DNA of 39,860 nucleotides from Pseudomonadota bacterium (lineage in GTDB: Bacteria > Pseudomonadota > Alphaproteobacteria > Rhizobiales > Devosiaceae): positions 1 to 39,860 of the forward strand of contig JAEWHZ010000140.1 in the NCBI GenBank assembly GCA_023387585.1, given 5' to 3'. This document shows, piece by piece, positions 16,329 through 22,675 of this stretch (positions within the stretch are counted from its first letter, which is position 1; the number at the start of each line of letters is the position of its first letter). Made by a program: the position numbers and the translations under genes. Under the pieces are notes generated by a model that saw only the letters and a list, made by a program, of their open reading frames with translations, was not told the DNA's origin and ran no database searches.

Positions 16329-16880
16329 TCAGAAGCGATTGTAGGGATCAGGCACCAGAACGAATTCCACTCGGCGGTTGCGGCCGTCATAGGGATTAAG
16401 GTTTGGCAGCGGCATCGTCCGGCCGTAACCGACCGGCGTCATGCGGGTCCGGTCGACACCGAGCGCGGCGAGATAGTTGACGACCGAAAAGGCGCGCCGC
16501 TCTGACAAGGGCTGATTGTAGGCGTCCGAGCCGACCCAATCGGTATGGCCTTCGACCACGAAACGATAGCCGCGCATCCTGGGATCGTTGAGCACCTGGG
16601 CAACACCAAGAAGCTGCTGCTGCACCTGCGGACGCAGACCCGCGCTGTCATAGTCGAATTCGACCGGCAGCATGAGGCTGACCGTGGAGCCCTCGACCGT
16701 CAACTTGCGAGCGACCGTCTCGGACGACTGTTCGGCGATGGCGCTAGGATTGAAATCGTCCACGATGAGGATGCGCGTCCTGTTACCGCCATCCTGAGCG
16801 AAGGCTGAACAGGCCAGGGTAACGGAAATAAAAAGACCTGCGGCCAGCGCCCGGACTCGAGCGTATTTTACATCACACAT
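16329..16880 (-). CDS. OmpA-family peptidoglycan-binding periplasmic protein
   Basis: This 183-aa protein starts at ATG 16880, with GGGAGG 7 nt upstream and the previous gene's stop 2 bp away. The signal peptide ends near LACSAFAQDG; the C in LACSAFA could instead serve as a lipoprotein cysteine. Residues about 70-180 are an OmpA C-terminal domain: VEFDYDSAGLRPQVQQQLLG, RFVVEGHTDWVGSDAYNQPL, SERRAFSVVNYLAALGV and a closing NPYDGRNRRVEFVLV, with the Asp and Arg that contact peptidoglycan. There is no beta-barrel. In this operon it would anchor the protease/DUF4384 proteins to the cell wall, which is an inference from context. Confidence 0.9.
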   Translation of the reverse strand: MCDVKYARVRALAAGLFISVTLACSAFAQDGGNRTRILIVDDFNPSAIAEQSSETVARKLTVEGSTVSLMLPVEFDYDSAGLRPQVQQQLLGVAQVLNDPRMRGYRFVVEGHTDWVGSDAYNQPLSERRAFSVVNYLAALGVDRTRMTPVGYGRTMPLPNLNPYDGRNRRVEFVLVPDPYNRF

Positions 16881-16882
16881 TG

Positions 16883-17971
16883 TCATTCCTCCCAATCAAT
16901 GAGCATTTCAAAATCAGCAGTGGCCCAGGCCTGATCGAGCCTCGCGATTTGAAAGGCCACTCCGTCGATCACTGCATCGACCGGGGTCTGGTTCGCGGTT
17001 CCGTTCGCAGCGATTTGCTGCATGAATTTGCGCACCAGATAGGTGTCGTAGTCCGGCATGGAAGCTGTCGTTTCCGGGACGCAGAGAGCGATCAGACGGT
17101 TGGGACCGGAATGTTCGCTTCCGATCCACAGGCCGGGATATCCTTCGTCCGTCGAAACATGGGTGACGCCAGCCTGCACCCGGATGCGGTCGCTACCCCA
17201 GCCGTTCGGGAAAACCAGCATCCATTTGTCATAAGCGTCGTAGCTGAGCAGCGTCAGCTGGCAAGCCCTCGCGGAATAAACCGTCAGTTCGAGCGGCTCG
17301 CCCATGCCATAGCTATCCTGCACAAGCCGGACACCGAACTCGAAGTTGTTTTCGGGCAAAGGAAAGTCAGGCAGGGTATTGACAGCGCGCCGCTCTGGAA
17401 CGACCTCGAATAGCTGCTCGCTGAAGGTCCAGTTCGCCTTGTTGCCATTGGCTACCACTTGCAGATGGCGCGCCAGACGCGAACCTGCCCAGTCAAATTC
17501 CCGGAAAGCACCGGGCTGAGAATAGGGAATGTCCGCGGTGAAATCGCCGCTATAGGTCGTCGCCACCACCTGCAGCAGATTGGTGCCATAGGGCGGCGAA
17601 ACCCGGAACACATAATCCGCATCAGGCGTGGGAAGGCGATGAATCTGACCGGCCGGCAACAGCGTGTCGGGCGCCATCTCATTGGGATAGATCAGCGTGG
17701 TCTGGCCATTCGCATCGATATTGAAGACCCGCACATGGGCGTCATGGCTGAGGCGAACGGCCAGTTCCAGCGTTTCACCGGGCCGATAGACGCCGTCATG
17801 GCTGTTGATCCAGCTATCGACCTTGAGGCTCGATTGCGGGGCCTGCAAGGCCTGAAATGGCTTCTGCTCCACGGAAAGGTGGCGCTGCTCCTGCGCCTCG
17901 ATGCCGGAAACGCTGACGCCGGCCAAGGCGAGGACTGCGTATCGTGCCAGCAAGCGGATCGTCTTGGACAT
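16883..17971 (-). CDS. Exported protein with two tandem DUF4384-like domains
   Basis: This 362-aa protein starts at ATG 17971 with AGGAGG 5 nt upstream. A signal peptide ends near SGIEAQE. Two similar modules follow: LKVDSWINSHDGVYRPGETL with VRVFNIDANGQTTLIYPNEM (about residues 50-120), and VRLVQDSYGMGEPLELTVYS with LTLLSYDAYDKWMLVFPNGW (about 215-280). The shared pattern (G-E-x-L-E-L...DANGxxxLIYPN) is that of DUF4384. It is the first gene of the operon DUF4384x2, OmpA, DUF4384, trypsin, serpin, and carries the shared motif upstream. The function is unknown; an extracytoplasmic scaffold or ligand-binding role fits the neighbours. Confidence 0.82.
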   Translation of the reverse strand: MSKTIRLLARYAVLALAGVSVSGIEAQEQRHLSVEQKPFQALQAPQSSLKVDSWINSHDGVYRPGETLELAVRLSHDAHVRVFNIDANGQTTLIYPNEMAPDTLLPAGQIHRLPTPDADYVFRVSPPYGTNLLQVVATTYSGDFTADIPYSQPGAFREFDWAGSRLARHLQVVANGNKANWTFSEQLFEVVPERRAVNTLPDFPLPENNFEFGVRLVQDSYGMGEPLELTVYSARACQLTLLSYDAYDKWMLVFPNGWGSDRIRVQAGVTHVSTDEGYPGLWIGSEHSGPNRLIALCVPETTASMPDYDTYLVRKFMQQIAANGTANQTPVDAVIDGVAFQIARLDQAWATADFEMLIDWEE

Positions 17972-18029
17972 ATTGACCTCCTGAGTTTCACCGGGGCGAT
18001 CAACGCCTTGTCGGTGTGTCGGCAGGAGG

Positions 18030-18058
18030 CAGCGGCGGAATGTCCGCCTTTTTTTCGG
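18030..18058 (-). promoter_or_regulatory. Shared cargo promoter-like motif, copy 4 (overlaps a hairpin with T-run)
   Basis: On the minus strand CCGAAAAAAAGG is followed by CCGCCGCTG, ending 58 nt upstream of the five-gene operon. On the plus strand the same bases form GGCGGA-ATG-TCCGCC (18034-18048) followed by seven T, the shape of a Rho-independent terminator. No plus-strand gene precedes it, so the promoter-like reading is preferred, but the overlap is noted. Confidence 0.5.
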
Positions 18059-18081
18059 AGATGCTGGTTGCTCGGGTGAAA

Positions 18082-18606
18082 TTATCGCAGACGCGGCTGG
18101 ATGGCGGCGCTGCGGTCCCGCATCGTCAGAGCCAGGACCAGCAGCAGGACGATCGCCAGCGAAACGAGCGCGTTATATCCGGCGAGCGACAGTCCGAAAA
18201 TGCGCAGCTGTACGACGTTGCATTCGACAGGCATGATGCCGATCATCGCAGTATCGAATCCAAGATCGGATGGCTCCACACATGCAACTGGGTTAGGCCA
18301 GACTCCCCATTCGGCGCCGGCATGTAGGAAGCCCAGATAGGTGCTCCACACAAAAGCCCCTATCACCGCTGCCATCGCCGCGTAGAGCCACGGCACCGCT
18401 AAACGGCACCAGAAAATTAGGGCCGCGCCCAGGATTGGAAGCCCCCAATAGTAAGAAAGCCGCTGCTGCTCGGCGAGTTCGGAAGGAATGACGCCACCGA
18501 TATATTGCCAAGCCAGTGCCGCCCCGATGCTTGCCAAGCCCAAAAGGAAGGCAAGCCCCGCGACCAAACGTTCACGATTGCCAAGCCATCGCATGCTTGC
18601 CCCCAT
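18082..18606 (-). CDS. DsbB-like disulfide-bond protein lacking the first CxxC
   Basis: This 174-aa, four-helix membrane protein resembles DsbB, which reoxidises DsbA using quinone. The ATG at 18606 overlaps the ankyrin gene stop (TGATG), indicating coupled translation. Family features are the loop VIPSELAEQQRLSYYWGLP, the second periplasmic loop AEWGVWPNPVACVEP...IMPVECNVVQL and GLSLAGYNALVSL. In ordinary DsbB the first loop carries P-C-x-L-C-x-x-Q-R; here it is P-S-E-L-A-E-Q-Q-R, so both cysteines of that redox pair are replaced. The second pair (ACVEP, VECNV) remains. It may be a non-redox or altered relative. Its neighbours include Cys-rich secreted proteins that need disulfides. Confidence 0.8.
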   Translation of the reverse strand: MGASMRWLGNRERLVAGLAFLLGLASIGAALAWQYIGGVIPSELAEQQRLSYYWGLPILGAALIFWCRLAVPWLYAAMAAVIGAFVWSTYLGFLHAGAEWGVWPNPVACVEPSDLGFDTAMIGIMPVECNVVQLRIFGLSLAGYNALVSLAIVLLLVLALTMRDRSAAIQPRLR

Positions 18607-19436
18607 CACGACAAGCCCGCCGAGAAACAACGCAGATCGGGCGTGTCTGTCGGTGGCAAATGCGCCAGTATCCGGCGCGCCGTGGCGTACCATTCGTTTC
18701 GTACACAACCTTCCAGCAGCATGGACAATCCCCCGCCATCTCGATGGTGCACGACATGGTCGATGGCCACCTGCCGGATCAGGTCGGCATGCCCAAAATC
18801 CCATAAACCGTATAGCAGACCCGAAATGCAGTTGAGGCCTTCTTCCTTGCCGCGGGTCATCGCATCGATCCGCAACATCCAACTTCTGGCGCTTTCGACC
18901 GATTCCAGGCTCGCAGCCCAAATGATGGCTAGTGCCAATTCGCTTTCCTGTGCCACCCGGTCGCTATCATGGTGGGCAAGCAGATACTCAAGAAGCGAAA
19001 TCTGGCGATCCTCGAAACCCCCGGCCTTGGCCTGGAACATATCTGTCAATTGGCGATACCCGCGTGCGCAGGCATAAACGATGGGATAGAGCCCATCCTG
19101 GTCCGCCGCTTCGACATTCTCTCCCGCTTCCAGGAGCAGTGCGGCGATATCCAATTGCGCGCGGCATGCGGAGCGCCGCGCCAAGGCGCCCAACGGCGAG
19201 CGCCCCGACCAGCGATTGGGATCGGCGCCAAGGGCGATCAGGCGCCTCACCATCTCTATGCTGCCGTGCCCGGCAGCATAGCCGAGCAGGCTAGTGGTCT
19301 CGTCGGCCTCGAAGGTGAACAGCAGTTGATCGGGAGAAAAGCCCTCGCCGAGCAGGCTTTCAAGATAATCCACCTCGTCATCCACAATCAGACCGCCAAT
19401 GTAGCTGCTTACCGCCGTGTTCAGGCGCGGCTGCAA
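18606..19436 (-). CDS. Ankyrin-repeat protein (start uncertain, possible frameshift)
   Basis: This 276-aa frame encodes ankyrin repeats: LLGYAAGHGSIEMVRRLIAL followed by GADPNRWSGRSPLGALARRS (about residues 50-90), then LDIAALLLEAGENVEAADQD with GLYPIVYACARGYRQL (about 94-128), and a helical C-terminal half. No signal peptide is seen, so the product is probably cytoplasmic. The only start in frame is TTG at 19436, with no ribosome-binding site. Another frame opens at ATG 19515 with a good GAGAGG site and runs 46 codons into this one (MLEDIEISYSRLVFETL), so a one-base shift near 19436-19448 may have split the true N-terminus. It lies in an operon between the secreted protein at 19539 and the DsbB-like gene. 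Confidence 0.75.
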   Translation of the reverse strand: MQPRLNTAVSSYIGGLIVDDEVDYLESLLGEGFSPDQLLFTFEADETTSLLGYAAGHGSIEMVRRLIALGADPNRWSGRSPLGALARRSACRAQLDIAALLLEAGENVEAADQDGLYPIVYACARGYRQLTDMFQAKAGGFEDRQISLLEYLLAHHDSDRVAQESELALAIIWAASLESVESARSWMLRIDAMTRGKEEGLNCISGLLYGLWDFGHADLIRQVAIDHVVHHRDGGGLSMLLEGCVRNEWYATARRILAHLPPTDTPDLRCFSAGLS

Positions 19437-19538
19437 GCGAGCGGAAGTCTATCCGTGGCACCCGCAAGGTTTCAAACACAAGCCTGCTATAACTTATCTC
19501 AATATCTTCCAGCATTCCTGACCTCTCCGCGTCTTGCC

Positions 19539-20357
19539 CTAGCCCAGATTGTCCACGCTCAGTCTGCATATATAAGAGGCAGAGATCGGGCCGCCATTGT
19601 TGGCTGTTTCGAGGACGACGCCGCAGTTCTTACCTACGACGGTGGCACCCTCCGATCGCATCAGGTCGCGAGCGAATTCGATCGGTTTTAGATTGCCGTG
19701 AGGGTGTGAGCCGGGTGCCCAGATCGTCCCGTCCGGCATGATGTTTATCCCTGTCAGGCGCTCCTCTTGTACGGTCGCGAAATGAGCCGCTATCCGCTGC
19801 ACCCAGTCGATGGCCTGTTTGATGCCGTTCTCATCGTTGCGGTCGAGGCCGAGGAGAATGCATGCTCGCATGGTGCAGCTTCGCGCCACGTCGGCCTGAA
19901 CGGGCTTCTTGGCAAAGTCTTCCTCCGTGCCGAGATACAGAGTGACACTGCCCTCGCGCATTCGGTCGAAGCGTGACCATTCCGAGATGACGACATCAGA
20001 CGAACTGAAAGCAGCTATGTCGTCCCGAACTACTGCGGGGAAACCCGAACCATCAGCAGGAATATAAGACCTGACGGTGAACTGCATCTGGCTGCCCGTA
20101 CCATAGATACGCTGTAGCCAATCGACGATCTCGGGCCTTTTGCCCTTGCCTTCCAGCAAGGGCAGGGCGTAACTGGAAATGTCGTAGCGATAGCCATCGA
20201 GCGTGTCGAAGATCCTTGGTGGGGGGTACGCGCCGAAATTCTCCAGCCCCAGCGCGTGGGAAATGGCTTGCGCTCGCGTGGCTTCTGTTTGGGCCTGGGT
20301 GGGATTGGCGATCAGAAGGACCGCCACGATAGCCGTTGCAAGCTTTCTCCAATACAT
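19539..20357 (-). CDS. Exported protein of unknown function (272 aa)
   Basis: ATG at 20357 is chosen for AGAGG 6 nt upstream; the longer frame to 20396 would overlap the shared motif. A signal peptide covers residues 1-22 (MYWRKLATAIVAVLLIANPT). The mature protein has segments such as FGAYPPPRIFDTLDGYRYDI, VVISEWSRFDRMREGSVTLY and four cysteines (RSCTMRACILL, KNCGV, YICRL) that could form two disulfides. I do not recognise the family. It is the first gene of a three-gene unit with the ankyrin (23 bp gap to ATG 19515) and DsbB-like genes, so a DsbB-like partner for a disulfide protein makes sense. Confidence 0.72.
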   Translation of the reverse strand: MYWRKLATAIVAVLLIANPTQAQTEATRAQAISHALGLENFGAYPPPRIFDTLDGYRYDISSYALPLLEGKGKRPEIVDWLQRIYGTGSQMQFTVRSYIPADGSGFPAVVRDDIAAFSSSDVVISEWSRFDRMREGSVTLYLGTEEDFAKKPVQADVARSCTMRACILLGLDRNDENGIKQAIDWVQRIAAHFATVQEERLTGINIMPDGTIWAPGSHPHGNLKPIEFARDLMRSEGATVVGKNCGVVLETANNGGPISASYICRLSVDNLG

Positions 20358-20395
20358 GTGTGCCTCTTTCAGCAGGGTTAGACCTGGCATGTACA

Positions 20396-20423
20396 CAACG
20401 GAGGGGTCAGATAGTTTTTCCGG
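20396..20423 (-). promoter_or_regulatory. Shared cargo promoter-like motif, copy 5
   Basis: On the minus strand CCGGAAAAACTA is followed by GACCCCTCCGTTG. It ends 38 nt upstream of the secreted-protein start at 20357. Its second block (CCCCTCCGTTG) is identical to copy 2, which lies 8.7 kb away. Confidence 0.68.
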
Positions 20424-20432
20424 GACATCTGA

Positions 20433-20456
20433 CAGGCCCGCTACTGCCGGGGCCTG
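20433..20456 (-). terminator. Hairpin after the second propeller-like gene
   Basis: Arms CAGGCCC (20433-20439) and GGGCCTG (20450-20456) form a 7-bp perfect stem with a 10-nt loop, starting 18 bp past the stop at 20475 and just before motif copy 5. Like the hairpin at 11715-11747, it has no U-tract. Its position between units supports a terminator or 3'-end role. Confidence 0.42.
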
Positions 20457-20474
20457 CCATGTCGATCCCGGCGT

Positions 20475-21746
20475 CTATTCGCAGCTGACAGCCACTTTAG
20501 CGAGAAGGCCATCCCCGTTCCAAGGGCCGCCGTCTGCCCCCCGCGTGTCTACGCCGAACAGGGCTATATCGTAGCCTCCGGGAATAGCGACCACACCACG
20601 CGGCGCCATATGCGCCAGATCGGTACGCAAAGCGCCTTTGTGCTCCCCCGTAACCGCGCCAAGCACGAGCAATTCGGATGCCGTCGTGAAAGCGACCTCA
20701 TATGGGTCCAAATCGACACCATTCGGAAGAATGAGCAAGTCGCCCTGTGTCCCCGCCAATCCGTTGATCCAGGGCCATTCCCCGACACTGAGCTGCCGCC
20801 ACCGGATACCACCATTCTCATCAGGGCGAAGGATCAGGTCCTTGTCGCTCACATCATCGAACTGCATGCCCCTGATCAGGAGATTGTCGACGCGATCGTA
20901 ATCGATAATCCCATCGATCCAGACATCCTCTATCCAAATATCGTCCAGGCCGAGCGAAACTCCACCCCAGGGAAACAGCTTCGCACCCTCATCCAGGTCC
21001 CAAAAGTCTATTTGCCCGTCTTCTCCGCCCAGCAGGACTATGGTTGAGGTCTCATCTCGGGGAAAAATGCCCAGTATCCTATTATCGATGGGTATATCCC
21101 AGCGATATTCCCCATTGGGTTCGACCCTGACGAGCCATCCATAGCCGTCGTCAGCTTCATGCGAGCTGATTTCAGTCCAGCCGGCGAAAAGAACCGACTC
21201 ATCCTCAAAGGCCAGGCCGCTGAAGAAGCCATGCAGGCTGCCCTTGGTGCCGAATTGCTTTTCCCAAAGCACTTCGCCTGCGGAACTCAAGCGAGCGGCC
21301 CAGGCAAATTCGTCCTGGAAGCCGCCTATGGGCACCGGGGTATGGCCAAGTTGTCCCAAGACGACCACATCGCCACCCGGCGTAATCGTCATGGCCTCGA
21401 TTTCCCGCGCCCCATCTCCGGCTACATGCGCCTGCCAGACGGTCGCGCCGGTGTCCCAGTCGATCGCCAGGACAGCGGCGTCATGCGGGGTTTGGGCACT
21501 CTCGTCGTGTGGGCCGGGCTGCGGCACGCCAGCGCCAACGATCAGATGGCGACCATCCGCAGTGAAGACGGCGGTACGTAAGTCCAGATCGCCAAGAGAG
21601 CGCTGCCAGTCGACGGTCGCCGCCATGCATTGCTCCACCGAAAATGCCGGGCCCGCCATGCCGACGAAAATGATTCCCGCCATGCCACCAATCGACGTGA
21701 GATAGCTGTTGCGCTGCGCCTTTGCACGAAAAACCGAATGCCCCAT
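20475..21746 (-). CDS. Secreted beta-propeller-like protein, related in layout to 10373-11638
   Basis: ATG at 21746 is chosen because GGAG lies 7 nt upstream, giving a 423-aa product. A signal sequence (GGMAGIIFVGMAGPAFSVEQ, about residues 20-40) is followed by repeated beta units: TADGRHLIVGAGVPQPGPHD, VLAIDWDTGATVWQAHVAGD, FAWAARLSSAGEVLWEKQFG and GYGWLVRVEPNGEYRWDIPI. The G-W-x-x-R-x-x-x-x-G pattern matches that of the other propeller-like cargo protein, so the two are probably distant paralogues. The long C-terminal part keeps the same strand rhythm. It is a single-gene unit with the shared motif upstream and a hairpin downstream. Possible roles are ligand sensing or protein binding in the periplasm or outside. 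Confidence 0.75.
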   Translation of the reverse strand: MGHSVFRAKAQRNSYLTSIGGMAGIIFVGMAGPAFSVEQCMAATVDWQRSLGDLDLRTAVFTADGRHLIVGAGVPQPGPHDESAQTPHDAAVLAIDWDTGATVWQAHVAGDGAREIEAMTITPGGDVVVLGQLGHTPVPIGGFQDEFAWAARLSSAGEVLWEKQFGTKGSLHGFFSGLAFEDESVLFAGWTEISSHEADDGYGWLVRVEPNGEYRWDIPIDNRILGIFPRDETSTIVLLGGEDGQIDFWDLDEGAKLFPWGGVSLGLDDIWIEDVWIDGIIDYDRVDNLLIRGMQFDDVSDKDLILRPDENGGIRWRQLSVGEWPWINGLAGTQGDLLILPNGVDLDPYEVAFTTASELLVLGAVTGEHKGALRTDLAHMAPRGVVAIPGGYDIALFGVDTRGADGGPWNGDGLLAKVAVSCE

Positions 21747-21790
21747 GATCGATCTCCTCATTCCCTGATCCGGTTTGCTCTGTCCGTATT

Positions 21791-21817
21791 CGGCGTGGGG
21801 ATAGGTAGCTTTTTTCG
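21791..21817 (-). promoter_or_regulatory. Shared cargo promoter-like motif, copy 6
   Basis: On the minus strand CGAAAAAAGCTA is followed by ATCCCCACGCCG. It ends 44 nt upstream of the propeller-like gene start. The A-run and CCCC are kept; the second block deviates (ACGCCG rather than CCGTTG). Confidence 0.55.
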
Positions 21818-21830
21818 TAGATCGGAAGAA

Positions 21831-22595
21831 TCAAAACTTATCTGTGAATTTATGCCAACGGCGGTGACGGTCCTCGCCCCCGTGGTAACCCAGCCAGGTG
21901 ACGAAGCGCGCCACAGGCTGCTCATCCACACTGAAAATGATCTCGCGCATCCCATCGCGCTCCCTGATCTCGATCAGGCCGTCCAGCAGCTTGCAGTTCA
22001 AATATCCCGGACGTTGCGGGCTGAACCGCGTCAGCCGGCAGAGCGGAGAGCCGCGCCGGTCGCCCGGACGGTAATATTCCGACATATGCGGCCAGCCCGA
22101 ACCGGAGACACCGACATATCCTGCTGGAGATGGATCCCCGGCATAGGGGAAATACATTTCGCCCGAATATTGGCCTTCGGTCTCCGTCTCGCTCCAGTTT
22201 CCATGCCGGAACGGACCTGGCTCCGCCTGACCCGAGCCGCTTGCGCGCATGGCTCGCGCTTCGGCCAATTCGACCCGCGCAACAAGCCGTTCGGCCAGGG
22301 GCTCCAGATAGGCCCTCAATGCCTTGAGCGTCGCTGCGTCGGGCGCGCCATTGAGGTCCACCTCCATAAGTCCCCGGCTTTGCAGGATATGCTGGACCTC
22401 AACCCAGCCAAGCCTGTCGCTGGCAAGCCCCACCGGCAGGCCGTATTCGAGCGGCGGCAGAAACTGTCGTGCCGAGGCCTTGTGGAAGGTCTCGTCCGAG
22501 CCGGAGTTGGTCTGCGGCGCGGCAGCGCCTTGCACCGCCGCTGCCGGCTGCGCCGATAACGCGATCAGCATTGCGATTATGGCCCGCGATGTCAT
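21831..22595 (-). CDS. Exported protein of unknown function (254 aa)
   Basis: ATG at 22595 has a GGGGG site 5 nt upstream. A signal peptide covers residues 1-20 (MTSRAIIAMLIALSAQPAAA). The N-terminal half contains a helical stretch (DAATLKALRAYLEPLAERLV), the second half aromatic and Gly-rich strands (GQYSGEMYFPYAGDPSPAGY, VGVSGSGWPHMSEYYRPGDR) and two cysteines (PLCRL, LNCKL). I do not recognise the family. It is a single-gene unit between the truncated caspase gene and a propeller-like gene, with one of the best copies of the shared motif. Confidence 0.72.
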   Translation of the reverse strand: MTSRAIIAMLIALSAQPAAAVQGAAAPQTNSGSDETFHKASARQFLPPLEYGLPVGLASDRLGWVEVQHILQSRGLMEVDLNGAPDAATLKALRAYLEPLAERLVARVELAEARAMRASGSGQAEPGPFRHGNWSETETEGQYSGEMYFPYAGDPSPAGYVGVSGSGWPHMSEYYRPGDRRGSPLCRLTRFSPQRPGYLNCKLLDGLIEIRERDGMREIIFSVDEQPVARFVTWLGYHGGEDRHRRWHKFTDKF

Positions 22596-22627
22596 CGCTA
22601 CCCCCTTTTGTTCGTGCCGGACACTTA

Positions 22628-22654
22628 CAGCGGCGGGGTGTTTAGTTTTTTCCG
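22628..22654 (-). promoter_or_regulatory. Shared cargo promoter-like motif, copy 7
   Basis: On the minus strand CGGAAAAAACTA is followed by ACCCCGCCGCTG. It ends 32 nt upstream of the ATG at 22595. Block 1 (CGGAAAAA-CTA) matches copy 5 closely. Confidence 0.65.
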
Positions 22655-22675
22655 AGAGGCTCCTGAATCGGGTAT

